Assembly (NCBI GenBank): GCA_034509925.1
Contig: CM067537.1
Location: 5,704,001 to 5,768,000, forward strand
Direction of reading: 5' to 3'
DNA length: 64,000 nt
DNA from: Hirudinaria manillensis
Lineage: Eukaryota > Annelida > Clitellata > Hirudinida > Hirudinidae
A program made the translations under genes and the position numbers. Below, piece after piece: positions 38,223-56,131 of this stretch. The notes beneath the pieces were generated by a model. It was not told the origin of the DNA. It searched no databases and saw nothing but the letters and a program-made list of their open reading frames with translations. The first letter of the stretch is position 1, and the number at the start of each line of letters is the position of its first letter.

Positions 38223-39477
38223 AGATTGAAAAGGTAAAAGATAAATGATTTTCTTTTATTTTTACGAAATTTATTACCAATTAAGTTTTAATTCAGTTTT
38301 TCCATTCCACAGATTTCATGGAATTAGTAATATTGAAAGTACTTGGTTGAATAATGGACATTTAAAGAAATAAACTTTTAAAGGGTTTAATGTTTTCCAA
38401 AATATCGAATGCAATTTCAACGATTTTTTCAAAATTAAATTTACGCCAAAAAATGCTTCTTGAAATTCTTTAATTGTTGACATCTCCTTACAATGGTTCG
38501 TTTGGATCCTCCTTGCATTTTAAGAAAATTTCCAAATCTAGAATGATACTGATTACTGTTTGATTGTTTGATTGGTCGATTGATCGATTGATTAGTTGAT
38601 CGATTGATCGATTGACTGATTGATTGATTGATTAATGAATAAACCAAAGAATATTTCGAAAGGATTTTTCTTTGTCAAATTTGGGTTATCCGGCTTAAAA
38701 GACTCAATTTAATTTTAAAAATTAATTGGAGTGGCCTCAACATTAGAAAATTCCATCTTCTGAACATTTAATTTTTAAACAGTAAATATTTAATAATATT
38801 TCGTATCATGTCATGGGTTTTATTGAAACTTTATTAATTAGCACGCCGTTTAACTAGTCAACATTATCACGTTACGAATAAAATAACCAAGATTAAAACC
38901 TGAATAAGAAGTCCAGAATTAAGATTGGACAACCAAAACATGCTTTTATGGACGATTTGTTGACGTTTTTGTCAATTTATTGTTTTTATCCAACAACATT
39001 TGTTGAGAATATCTTTTCAAATCGCGAAACACTTTATTTGCAACACACACGCACTCACGCACGCACGCACGCACACGCACGCACACGCACACACACACAA
39101 GCAATATTATTTGCATGTTGTTATCCATTAATTGCTTGAATAAGTTTGTAGCAAAAACATAAAGGATGGCTTGAACAGAGTTGAAGTAAGTTAAATTGTA
39201 GCTCACACGTGGATTTTGAATCTGGTAATCTGGAGGGAGAAGTAAGAATTATTATAATATATTATATATTATTATATTATATATTATTATATTATATATA
39301 ATATACATATTCAATGATTATATTAATTGCAATTTTATTATCTATTTATTATATAAATTGCAATTTTTTAATATTCAGTTTAATTTATTTGAGTTTACCT
39401 ATTTTTATATTTCCATTTAAATTATTTTAATTTATTTTTTAATTTAAATACGATTTTGTTCAAGAAAATTTGATCGA
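38223..39477. other. spacer between copies B and C, with microsatellites
   Basis: Contains a GATT/GATC tetranucleotide tract at about 38560-38635, an imperfect CA/CG dinucleotide tract at about 39045-39100 (GCACGCAC units), and ATATTATTAT runs at 39250-39305. No gene is supported. Confidence 0.7.
39045..39100. repeat. (CA/CG)n imperfect dinucleotide repeat
   Basis: Alternating purine-pyrimidine tract ACACACGCACTCACGCACGC and similar units, about 55 bp. Such tracts can adopt Z-DNA. Confidence 0.9.
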
Positions 39478-43828
<4,351 letters not shown>

Positions 43829-44349
43829 AGCAACTATGCTTGAAAAAGGGGAACACTTTTGAAGAACTTGATTTTATTTTTTAAAATTAAACTTTTAATA
43901 TTTAATTAAAGAATTAAAATTGAAACTTTAAAGTTGCAGACGATGCAGCAAATTAGTTTTATTTCATCATCGCCATCATCATTATCATCATCATCATCAC
44001 CATCTCTTGTTATCATTTATCATTATCATCAAATGTTAAAGAAATGATTTTTAAAGTTAAATAATCAATTTATTACTATTATATTATAAGATAATTATTA
44101 TTTTATTAGAATACAATAATAACATTATATTATATTATAATATAATTATTATTTTATTATAATACAATAATAATATTATATTTTATTATAATAATTATAA
44201 TAATTATAATGAACTAAATATTAGTTTCTTCTTTTTAAACAAGTTTTAATCGATTGACCTTGCAAATTTAATTCAGGTCATGTAACATACCGGTATATGT
44301 TAACTTTAAGAAATATTCATGTTCAAACAACAACAACAACAACAACAAC

Positions 44350-44409
<60 letters not shown>

Positions 44410-45116
44410 TTTAATGATAATGATAATGGTAATGATAATGATAATAACAATAATAATATTAATAAAAACAACCACCAGGAACGAAAAAACAAAATTTTAA
44501 ATATATATGGGTGCGAATGGTGGCATCGTGTGTCGTTGGTCCATCTTAATTTTTGAAATTATTAAAAATTATCGACTGCAAATTAAGTCAATATTCATGT
44601 GTTTTATTTTGAACCAATAAATATTAACTACTTAATGTAACTATTTGTGTTAACTATTTGTTAAAATAGTTAACTTTAAAGAGGAAGCATTTAAACGTTT
44701 ATTTCTATTTTTTTTTTTTTGAGTTTATGAGTTTATTGAACAAACAGTTATGTACACAAACGAAACAAATGAAACATAAAATACAAAATAAACTCATATT
44801 TAAAACTCTCAATTAATATTAATTAATATTAATTACTTTTATATTACCTTAATTTATACCCTTAATTTACACCCTAACATTTGTGAGGAGTCATTAAACT
44901 ATTCCTAAATCCTATAAAAACGTATGTCGTTTTGAAATACACAAATCACAAAACGATGATAGAACGTGTTGTTGTTTTTTTAAACTGCTCTGACACCCAA
45001 AAGAATATTTAAAAAATAATATAAATATGAAATTACCTTATGACCTCAATGAACTCTCTCATAAACCTCATGTGGTCAAATCTTGAGCCTATTTGAAAGC
45101 TGTTAATCCTTCTGTG
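43829..45116. other. spacer between copies C and D, triplet repeats
   Basis: Contains CATCATCATT near 43968-44005, a palindromic AT-rich stretch 44080-44215, a CAA/AAT array at about 44328-44408 and a T-run near 44708. No gene is supported. Confidence 0.7.
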
Positions 45117-46469
45117 ATGAAGTCTGAAAAGCTTGTCTTTGTACTCGTCATCGGTTGTCTCATATTCTCGTGTGAAAGTTGCAGTTAGTCATTAAATAAA
45201 ATAAATAAATAAATAAGTAAATAAATAAATAGTTTATTTAAATATGTAAATATAAATGTCGTTGTTAGATAAAAACTTATTTTTATACATACTTATGGTT
45301 TCCTTAAATACTTAATTTTGATGATTATAATAAATAAATTGAAAATCGATTTTATCTATTTTCTATTTAATTATTACTAAATGAAATGTAATTTTTAAAA
45401 AAAATTAATAATTTAAAATTGAACTTGTGATGATTAGATTGATTTTTTTCATAAATAGAATTTAATCATAACAATTTCTTTACTTTCAGTTGAAAACCCA
45501 TGTTCTAAGGTGAGCTTTAGGAACTTTGGAATCAACATTTGGAATTTTCATTTCCATTTTTACAGGAGAACTTTCTTTGTTATTACAACAAATGCGGTTA
45601 GAATTAATTGAATTAAGAAATAATTAAGTGAATTGATTTTAATTTATATTAATATACATATTAATATATATTATATAATGTATATTTTAAAAGGTTTATG
45701 AAATGTAATTACATTATATACAATAAATAGTTTATTTTGAACGTAATTAAATTATATTTATGAATAATTAACACTCTTTTCACCTATAAACAAGTATTGA
45801 TTATCGTTAATCTTTGAATTAAGGTGTAATTGATCTAAATAATTTAAGAATATATGTATTTAATATTGAATTAAAGTTATTATCCATTTATTTTATTTTA
45901 AGAAGATATCACTACCTTACGCCTTATCAGTATAAGTTTCAAAAATTGTACCTAAATATCATCAAATGATCTTTCCAAACTTCATCTATAATTATAAACA
46001 TTTAATTCACAAAAGATTAAACTCATAATAACCTATTTTCATTTGATATTGGTAAAGTATTCGACAGAAAATAATTTAATCCATGAGAAAATCATTCAAA
46101 AATGCCTGTTGATTGTTGATTTATTCCAAACAGCTTTTTTTGAAGCAACATTTCTAAGCGGTAAAGGTGCCTTTTTCGTTGAAGATTTCACGTGCAAGAA
46201 GGTAATTCATATTTTAATCATATTTTATTTAAATAATTTTTATTTTTATTTATTTAATTTTAATTTAATCATTTAATTCAAACTTTTATTTCATATTTTC
46301 ATCGAAATCAAATCAAATGCGATTATATATTCTTATTTATCTTCACGTTATTTAACATTTGAACTTTCGTTTTGTAATTAAACAAATTTAAAAATAAATT
46401 TTACAGTATAGGGATTGTTGTTCTCATATGCCCTGTAAGAAGATATTGGGGAGGTTGGTGATGCTGTGA
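45117..46469 (+). CDS. secreted eight-cysteine peptide, cluster copy D
   Basis: Exons 45117-45183 (signal peptide MKSEKLVFVLVIGCLIFSC, ending ESC), 45490-45509 (ENPCSK), 45566-45596 (ENFLCYYNKC), 46134-46201 (FFEATFLSGKG, FTCKK) and 46407-46469 (YRDCCSHMPCKK, tail to TGA). Phases are 1-0-1-0, and exons 2 and 3 have the invariant 20 and 31 bases. Eight cysteines fall in the shared order. The signal-exon boundary (AAAGTTGCA|GTTAGTCA, or GAAAG...) is nearly identical to copy B, suggesting B and D are closest relatives. The C-terminal tail after the last cysteine is longer and basic. Function is unknown. This is one of the cleanest members. Confidence 0.72.
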
Positions 46470-49400
46470 TATTTATTCTAATTATGAAATTTAAGTACAA
46501 ATTACTTAAATTATAATTATTAGTTATTTAAATTATGGATTTTAAAATTCTGTCTAAATTTACTATTAATATAAATCTACTGTCTATCTACTGATAGATT
46601 CTGAAAGCCTTATTACATTCCATGTTGATTAAGTTTTGAAAAGACCATTTTAAGTTAATGATTGCTGCGTGGAATTGAAATGTTATTCTTTAAATTTCTA
46701 TTCCCTTGCTAACTGAAGATCAAGGTTAGAAAACGTATAAGTTTTATTTCTTAGATATAACACTTTTAAATATAAACATAACAATATCTTAAAATAGTAA
46801 TAAGTTTAAGATGGCAGAATAATTCTAAAGAATAATTTCGTTATATATTATATTATAATATATTATATTATTATATTATATTATATTGAAATTATTTGTA
46901 AATTAATTTAATACTTTTTAACGTATTTTTAGCTCTAAATGACTGAAAAAATCATTTTGGAGAGCGATAGGTGTCGCATTCATTATGAATTTGTTTCTTC
47001 AGAAAAATATTTTTTATTAAAATTCAATAAAAAGATTTTTCTAAATTTGTATGGTTTCAAAAACTGGAGATAAAATATAAATAAATTAAAATTGTTAAAT
47101 TAAAATTTCTAACTGATTTTGTAGAGTTAATTTAATTTGTTTTTAATTTAATTTATTTGAAATTAAAATTGAATTACCGTCCACCAAAGTTTTGTAAAAC
47201 ATTTCTTAGATTGAATTAAGTCCTTAAGCCTTTTAAAGGGGGTTTAAAAAACATTATTTATGTTTTTGTAAATATTACCATTAATTAAATTATTATTATT
47301 ATTAACATGGTTTTATTATCATATCATCACAATGAGCTATCATCGGTAACATCGAAATACAAAGCATGTTCACGACCTCAGCAACAGCAACAATCTGATA
47401 ACACGCACAATAACAACGACCCTGTCAACTCCTCACTTTGCATTAAAACGAATAAATAGCATTATTCTCGAAAAAGAAATGCGTCGCATTTGAATAAATT
47501 CATTAAAGAACATTTTAGAGGCAATATTTGGAATTAATTGATAAATTGCATTATATGATTGAGCAATAAATCTACCCTTAACCTAGAAACGTTTGATGTT
47601 GAGATTGCAAAAGATGACGACGACGATGTCTATATACCTATAATTCAAGCTGTAACCGGCAACTTACAACATGTAATAGTTAATATTAAATATCAAGTAA
47701 TAAAAAAATTACAAGCAGTTTCGTAACGAATTACATTGTAATTGTAATAACCTGGCTTTATTTTTCCTTTCAACTCGTAAATAACAACATTGAATGAAAG
47801 AAAGTAAAGGGGAAAAAAGGAGGAGAAAATGGGAGCATGGAAGGCGATGCATTCATTGCGAGGCAGCAGCCAATCTCGGTAATTGGGTGGCTGTAAAGCA
47901 AAAGTGGTGGAAAACCACCCCGTAATTTGTTCAGAGGAACTCACGGAGTGGATACCATTTATTCGAATTTTAAAGAAATTATTATTATTATTATTATTAT
48001 TATCGTTTCTTTCATTTTCAAAGAAATTAAGATTTTTGCGAGTTTCCAAATCGAATACTGAGGTTAACTTAATAATTGATTTAATTAGCCTAATTTAAAT
48101 AATCGATTTTATTTTTAATGAAATGTAATGATACCATTGTTCCAAATTCCTAAAAAATTGTAAACTTGACATTTTAAACTAAAAGACAAGAAATTGGATA
48201 TTACAAGTTCATTTTTGTTTATGATTATTCTCGCGCCATTTAGAAGCACACGTTTTGCAGGATCACAGATTTGAGGTCACAGATTAGAGATCACGTAGTA
48301 CAAAGTTGTAAATGGGTCAACCATGGGTTTCCTTCACCTTCCTAACTCTTTATATCTCGACTTTACTCAGCTTTACTTAATCTCCATAAACTGATTTAGA
48401 AATAGAAAAGGTTTTGTTGTTGTTGCAGCAGTCGTCATGACGACAAAAAAATTATTCATAAACAGAATTAGTTGCCATTGAATCAACGCAGTTCGATTTT
48501 ATTTGCTCAAATGCAAGCTGTTGCTGGTGTTTCTTCTTTATTTTCATGCCGACCGGTGAGGTTGATGATGATGGTGGGGTTTATAATTTTCTTCATAATG
48601 AAGATGGCCAAGACTTGCTATCCAACCGGTGACATGGTGGCCGTGGAGTAAAAGTGTGTGAAGTGGGGAGGATGGGTGGGTGGGTGGATGAGAGGAAGGA
48701 ACAAATTTTGTTTATTTATTAACTTATTTGTGTTTAACAAAATTCATTTTATGGATTAGCTTTGCTTTTCATACTGAAACTCATCCACTCGAGGGTACAT
48801 TGATGGACTGACGAAGATGGTGGGGACTTTATCCTTTTCCTTCCCAACTCCCTATTGATGATGACTCAGTTCTTGCTCAAATTCTTTCGCCACTATTCGT
48901 CACTTTTAAAATTATTTAGTTATTATTACTGTTATTAATGTTGTTGTTGTTACTGTTATTATTATTATTATTGTTATTATTATTATTATTAATTACTTAA
49001 TAATGGTATTGCTTAATAATTTTAAGTCTGTTTTCTTGTACCACTCCTAATGATTAACGATACAATTGATAACACGGATCTATGTTGTTGGCATTCAACG
49101 TCGTCAATGATGGATTGTAATTCCTGTGGGCCCCAGTAAGCCATTAATAGTTGAAAGCTTAAATGACATTTATTGCTTTATATCTCATGTTATTCTGTTA
49201 AAGAGTGTTTTTTGATTTCCAAATAACTTTTAAGTAAAGTAGTTGAATTTAGTTCAGAATTCAGTAAAATTTACCTTTTTTTTTCAAAAATCACAATAAA
49301 ATATTTGCTTATTTACCAACTGCAATCCATCCTCAGAAGTTATTATGAGCCTATGACTTCAAAGCATTCAATTGTTCTCAATGATCCCAAAAGATCAAAA

Positions 49401-49629
49401 GTGTGCAAAACAGCGAAATACAAACCAAAAGTCGTGACTTTTTTGACCACGATGTTTGTGATCTCAGCTTCCCATCAATCTCTAAAACATTCAAAATATA
49501 TTCATAATTTAAGAATTAATTTATAGAAAATTATGTTTTCTCTCCGCTATGAACTTTAGTCATTTTAGCAATAAAAGTCATTCTTCGAGATTTGGCAAGC
49601 TAAGGTTATCATCTTTATATAAACGCTTC

Positions 49630-49671
<42 letters not shown>

Positions 49672-50083
49672 CAAATATTAATAATAATATTACAATTTCG
49701 TTTTGATCCCATCTAGAATTTTGAACGAGATAAATTTGCAAGTGCCAAATAAATCCAGAGCTACATCTGAAGCCATCATCGTCGTCGTCGTCTTCATGGA
49801 ATTCTCACGGTTCGTGAACAATGGCATTTGATTTGTGATGTTGTTTGAAAAGGACATCAAAACAATTTTGAAATACGTTTTTATTTTCCATGCAACGTTT
49901 GCCAATTTCAAGGACACATTTCATATGGAAGAAGTATTAACGGCGTTTAATAATAATAATTATTATAATTATAATTATAGTAATAATAATTTTTTTTTAA
50001 TTAATATTTTTTAATTAATTAATATTATTATTTTATTACAACATAATAAATATTATTACAACAATAACAATAATAATAATGAC

Positions 50084-50130
<47 letters not shown>

Positions 50131-50540
50131 TAATAATAATAATATGGCTTATAATACAATTATTGAGACATTGGTATTTGCATATAGAAATTTAATTGTA
50201 TTAAATCGTATGTCTTAAATGATTTAATTTATTTAGCATTATTATTTACAAGTTTGTTCCTTGTGCCTTGTGTTATGTTATGAAAACATTTTCATACATG
50301 ACATATTATTAACAATTATATTATTAACAATTATATAAATATATAGAAATATTATTAACAATTTGTTATAAATTTCACCGTTCAAAACCGTTTAAAAGTT
50401 AACATCGACTTTGTAAATAGTGAACATTTATTTACCTCTGAAATCAGAAATCATAATATCATGTATATTTGTTTTTATTTATTTAAATATCTATGATATC
50501 ATGCAGTATTAATTAAATTAATTGCAAATAATTTGCAGTT
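46470..50540. other. repeat-rich intergenic region
   Basis: AT-rich, with ATTATT tracts near 47983-48002 and 48956-48990, a TAATAA tract at 49629-49668, GATG words at 48560-48600, GGTGGGTGGGTGG at about 48672-48686, and AAT arrays around 50085-50140. Open frames at 47693-48098 on both strands and at 49305-49917 have no splice or start support. No gene is called. Confidence 0.45.
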
Positions 50541-50548
50541 AACGATAG

Positions 50549-50798
50549 CCAATGAGAAACGAGAAGCCAATTGTTCCTATAAAACGCGCCCACCCCTTAT
50601 TTTGAAAGTCGTCTGCGCGAGGAGACGAAGTTTGTTGTTGTTGCAATTGTTGCTGTTGCCGTTGAAGTTGTTGTTGTCTGCAACTGAACATAAACATTTT
50701 GAACTCCTTTAGAGGAACATTTTATATTGATTTGTTTTCTAAAAGCTTTATTTTTTTTTAAATTAATTTTAAACTTTTTTTTGAGTTTTGCTCGAGAG
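50549..50798 (+). promoter_or_regulatory. TATA/CCAAT core promoter and candidate first exon
   Basis: Two CCAAT boxes (50549-50553 and 50567-50571) precede TATAAAA (50578-50584), followed by a GC-richer patch (ACGCGCCCACCCC). Initiation is expected near 50608-50615. A leader rich in GTTGTT follows and ends at a strong donor, CTCGAGAG|GTAAGATA (50798/50799). Together these look like a promoter plus a non-coding or short first exon. I could not find the downstream coding exons. The sharp contrast with the surrounding AT-rich sequence supports a functional element. Confidence 0.5.
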
Positions 50799-51399
50799 GT
50801 AAGATATTATTCTGACATCTTGGAAATTACTAAATATAAGGAAATTAAATCATTTTAATGAAATTATGTTAACATATAATTTTAATAATTTATTATTACC
50901 ATTAGATTATTATAATGCTTTGCGTATCCATAGTTTACTTGTGAATCTATCTTTAACCGTCATAACTACTTAAAGAAAATCTTTAAATATTTATAATTAT
51001 TAATATTATATTATATTGTTATTAACATTATGTAACCTGTAATCAATTTAATTATAGATGTTATTTTCAATTTATAATTATTAATAATAATTTATGACTC
51101 CGTAATGAAATCACGATTGTAAATTATGCCCCATAAACATGGTACGAAACCCCACCTCCAAGACGCGCGTTTTGCATACCAATGAAGCATAATTAATCAT
51201 CATAATTATAATAATAATTATTATTTTAATAATTTTTATTTAACATAATAATTATTATTATTAATATTATAGCTAATAAATTATCATATCTTTGCTGGCA
51301 ATTAAACACAAATAAATATAATTTCAAGATTATCAATGACTTAACGTATTATTAACAATTTGTTATAAATTTATAATAAATGATTGAATGCGAACATAT

Positions 51400-53160
51400 T
51401 GAGAATGAGGACATCATCTTCATCGTCGTAATCATCATCATCAGCATCATCACTATTATCAACATTACATTATCATAATTATCATAATCATCATCGATAT
51501 TATCAACGCCGTCATCTTCATCGTCGTCATCATCATCAATACAATCCACAGACCATGTTTGCGATACGAATATTCTGCCGATAAACCAGTCTTACTTTGA
51601 ATCAATACGACACAATTCATTGGTCGAACATGTAATTTAATGAAATTAGAATTTAAATCCAATTTAACATAAATTAATATTGATTATTTATTTATTTAAA
51701 TAAAGCGTGAATCGCATGTACGTGATCTATTTAATATTTCCACCACTTCCTTCTTTACGATAGCTTCTATTTGTGTTTTTATTACATTTTATGCATAACT
51801 AATAATATTAATGATATTAATAATTATTATTATTATCACTATTTACTAATTTGCCACTAGTAACTAATGATGTCCCGCCAACAGCTCACTGTAATGATCA
51901 ACATTTCATCATTTTATTATTCAGGCATCGCAAAAATACAAACAGCCCAGATACAAGCAGCGCAAAGATACAAACAGCACAAAGATACAAACAACACAAA
52001 GATACAAACAGCACAAAGATACAAACGGCACAAAGATACAAACAACACAAAGATACAAACAGCACAAAGATACAAACTCGAACTTTTCTTAAACAAACAA
52101 CAAAGAAAAACTTCATCTTCCAGAAAATCAAACATTTTCTTGGATTTGTTGAACCGTTAAAAATAACCTCGAAAAAATAACCTTTTGTTGTAGTTGTTTG
52201 TTTATCTGTATTGTTTGTAGTAGTAGTTGTTGCTGGTGATGCTGTTGTTGCTGTTGTTGTTGTTGTTGTTGTTGTATGAAATCTTTGTTGCGACAAATTG
52301 TTTCCATCTGTTGAATTGTTACATCACGTTTTATTGTCACCGATGCAATGCCTGCAGATGTCATAAGTGTTTCTAACAAAGATGATGTTGATGATGATGA
52401 CGATGACAATGGTGATGATGACGATGTTCAACCTTAGCAGATTACCTTATAACGTTATCTCAACAACCAACTCTTGCTGTAAATTCGTTGCCGAAGACGT
52501 TTGTCATGCAATCGATTGGGATGATGATGATGATGATGATGATAGCGGTGGTGGTGGTGATGATGATGACGACGACGATTTATTATATTTATTATCATTC
52601 ATCATTGTTCTCTTAACCGATACGAAACAATAGAAATCTACGTCGATGACAATGACGACGACGACGACGATGATGATGAATAATAAATATCCTGAGGGAG
52701 ACCATGACGACTGTTATGGTTCATAACCTAAAAGTCCGTGACGAGTTGAGAATTATTTCCAATCGATAACCTGAACGTCCCGGGCACCTGTTCTGAGTGA
52801 TTATGATTGTGATGCTCACCATGACTAGATTGACAAATTCGATGATGACAAAGACGAGAACGAAGACGACGACTATGGTGAGGACGTCGACAAAAACAAC
52901 AATGATGATGTTAGCGCAGCCGTAAAGAACAGAAAAAACGTGAGAAATTCAATTCTTGAGGGAGGTATTGACCTTTGGATTGTAAATTTTCTTGAATGAC
53001 GTGTTTCTCTTTGTTTTAGATTCAAATACTAATCTTATTTATTACCAGCATCATCATCATCATCGTCGTCGTCGTCGTCGTCATCATCATAGTCATCGTC
53101 GTCGTCATCACCATCGTCATCGTTGTCATCATCAACATCATTATCATCGTTAGTTGCTTG
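51400..53160. repeat. region of ATC/GATG/GACGAC triplet tracts
   Basis: Imperfect triplet arrays at 51412-51540, 52200-52275 (GTTGTT), 52378-52430, 52518-52582, 52645-52685, 52830-52910 and 53049-53150. They give acidic or poly-His/Ser open frames on both strands, which I do not treat as genes. Confidence 0.85.
51936..52078. repeat. 17-bp minisatellite, about eight units
   Basis: Unit ACAAACAGCACAAAGAT, with A/G variants at positions 8-9. Because 17 is not a multiple of three, each strand reads the same 17-residue motif in every frame where no stop occurs. That explains the overlapping 97-132 codon open frames here. Confidence 0.92.
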
Positions 53161-53582
53161 AAGTATAACATCTCAAAACAGGTGCTTTTCCAAGTCTGTT
53201 AGTGAATGTTCTTCTAATTATCACCCACTAAAACATGGAGTTTCAATGTTGTACTTTTTTGTAATATTTGTTATATTATTTTTTAATAAGTTTATTTATG
53301 GATCAAATTCGATATTACAATTAGTTCGACAATGTTAAAATGCATTTGAAAATCTGACCTTAATAAGGTAATTATTATCTTTATGTTAGTTTTGCAAATA
53401 TTAATCGCCTATCTGAACATAATATTAATGTAATTACAACTTAACACATAAAGGATATTTACAAAGCCGAGGACAAAGTCACCTCCCCATAATTATCTGC
53501 AAGGAAATTTATTTATTGAACACAAAGAGAACCACTAAGGCATTGCAGATCATTAGTTTAAGTTATTGTAAGTTACTGAAAA

Positions 53583-53599
53583 TGATTGATTGACTGGTT

Positions 53600-53650
<51 letters not shown>

Positions 53651-53655
53651 AGATA

Positions 53656-53750
<95 letters not shown>

Positions 53751-53775
53751 AGATTGATTGATAGATTGATTGACG
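53583..53775. repeat. (GATT)n tetranucleotide array
   Basis: About 190 bp of GATT with periodic GATA variants (ATAGATTGATTG). The INQS-type open frames on the minus strand come from the repeat. Confidence 0.96.
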
Positions 53776-53948
53776 CAGCATTTTTGAAACCAAAAAAATC
53801 TTCAGACGAAAAAGTCTTAAAATTGTATCGCAGCAAACATTTCAATCAGAAATATCTTTCATCGATCGTGGAGAATTAACTTTTAAATATAGTAAACAAT
53901 AATAAAGTTAAATATAGCGATACCGTTGAGAAACAAAATTAAGTTAAG

Positions 53949-54271
53949 TGCTTTCGATATTCTATACCAACGGCTGGCATCCTGCGTCTGACGTGCCAGA
54001 CTTGACTCTCGAAGTGATTTTCGTTGGCATGGATTTCGTAGACCGAAATATTATCCAACGATTAAAAAAATCTGCAAAATGGAAACAGCTGAAGTTGTGT
54101 AACAGACTTTGTTTTATACTTCACAATTACCAATCTCTTTGAAGAATTAGTGTAGACATTTGATTGCTTACTGATTGTGTCGTTACATTAATAACAGGAG
54201 AGGTTGTTGCAGACTGTAGAATGGTTTATAAGAACAGCTTCTTCGAAGTACAACTTCGAACGTTGTCATAA
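53949..54271 (+). CDS. possible two terminal exons of an unrecognised gene
   Basis: Exon candidate 53949-54098 follows TTAAG and reads a protein-like frame (FYTNGWHPASDVPDLTLEV, then NIIQRLKKSAKWKQLKL). It ends in phase 1 at T|GTAACA. A second exon, 54213-54271, after GGTTGTTGCAG, restores the frame (CRMVYKNSFFEVQLRTLS) and stops at TAA. Upstream exons were not found, and the first acceptor is weak. Alternatively the first frame simply runs on to the TGA at 54139-54141. Confidence 0.25.
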
Positions 54272-56131
54272 ACACGTTGCTGACCTCTGTTTTAGACAAA
54301 GATAATTTAGTTGCGTGTGGCGACATGAAATCCAAACATAAATGATTTAAATACGTCTGCATCACAAACAAAAATGGCGTTATATAGGAGCGATAATACA
54401 GACAAACAACCTCTTGAACCGAACGTGTTGAAAGGAAACGAATTGTTGAGGATGTGGATGTCCGACACACAAGCATATACGTCATGTCTACAAGTTCAAA
54501 TTGAATTGAATTGTTCATGATGACGATGACGACGATGATGGTGATAAATTAGGGACGTTTTATACGAATACATAGAATGTTTCTTAAGATTTAGTCAAAT
54601 ATTTTTTATTGTTTGTCTTCGTTGTGTCTCTATTCGTTGTACGATAAATTAATATATATTTTATTTTTATAAAAAAACATTTCTTAAATATATTTTATTA
54701 CGAATTTATAGCTCATTTTTTTAAATTGCTATTTTTTAATGAACGAAAACATTTTAAAATATGGCCGACGAATTTGGAATCTGAGAAGTTCCAAAAAGAA
54801 CTGATCCTAGAAATAAAATATCATCAAATAAACGTGATAAGATTTAAAAACGTTTGTGAAAATAACCGTTGATTTTATCAGAACATGTCACAAATTAGAT
54901 TCATCCTTCAAAATTCGACAAGCAAATATCTTTTGTGTTGTGCCTATAAAATTGTTTTATCGAATTATTTTATTTATTTTATGTAAAAAAAAATAAAAGA
55001 TTATTTTTTCGTTTCTAAATAGGGAGAGAGTTCTTATAGTTAAAACAAGAAAATGGTGAGGACAAAAAGAGAGAGAGAGTCTAAACGTCTGCTTTGAATT
55101 TATCTTGTTGACATTCCGATCGTTAGAAACGGGCACTGAACTCTTTTGTGGGTGGTCCAACGCCTCCGACAATAGGGTTTAGGCACGTGACATGGCGTTT
55201 GAAAGAACGTTAACTTTAACATTTGAACTATTGAACTTGAACTGAAAAACAAACCCGCTGTCCTGCCAAGAGAGGCTGTCACGTGACACAAGATGGCCGC
55301 CTCCGAACGAATGGCCGTATTTTTCCTCAGAATAGGATTTTTAATTAATTTTACTGCTAATTATTTGAATATTTTTCTTTTTGAAACAAATGTCGTTTAA
55401 TCAAAAGTTTTAATCATTTTTGACTTCGCGTGGAACACGACAAGATGGAGGTGGTTTTTTATTGTTTGTCTTCTTTCTATTCCTTGTTCGAATTAATTAA
55501 AATTTATTTATTAATTAAAATATTTATTAACAACATTTTTATAGTTCATTTGTATTAACTAACATTATATATATATATATAATTTAAAAAATAATATTTT
55601 TATTTAAAAACAATTTAATTATAATTAGTTAATTAATTAATTAAATTAATAATTAGTTAATTAATTAATTAAATTAATAATTATTTTATTTAAAGAAATT
55701 AATTTATTATTTACCAATCAATCAACTTGTTTAATATGTAACTAGTTAAGCAGTTGCAACGTTTGTTGTTATTCATGTTGTTGCTATGGTAACACTTCGT
55801 AGTTTCATGTCACACCTTTGGACGAAGAGACACCGAGTAACATTTATGGCACTGGTAGTATTTATAAATATAATTCATTAATATTATAATTATAAATAAT
55901 AATATTATTATTAATATTTGTATTATTATAATTTATGCAATGATATATTATGAATATTTATGAATATTTAATTCAATGGTCGAGATATTTTTAACAATTT
56001 TATTTTTACAAATTTATTCCAATTGTGCAAGTAAATATATAAATAAATAAATAAACAATTAAACGTAACTGCATAAACTAACCCTTAATTGATTAATTTA
56101 TTCATAATTTTTTTTAAATTATTCACAAAAT
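54272..56131. other. intergenic with E-box and AT-palindromes
   Basis: CACGTGAC next to CAAGATGGCCGCC at 55280-55303 resembles a YY1-type or E-box promoter core. A short TA repeat occurs at 55567-55581 and AATTAATTAA palindromes at 55628-55685. The open frames at 54183-54518, 54957-55172 and 55100-55291 on minus are not supported. Confidence 0.35.

Noticed and set aside
53563..53845. INQS-repeat proteins on the minus strand
   Set aside because: Read-through of the GATT array.
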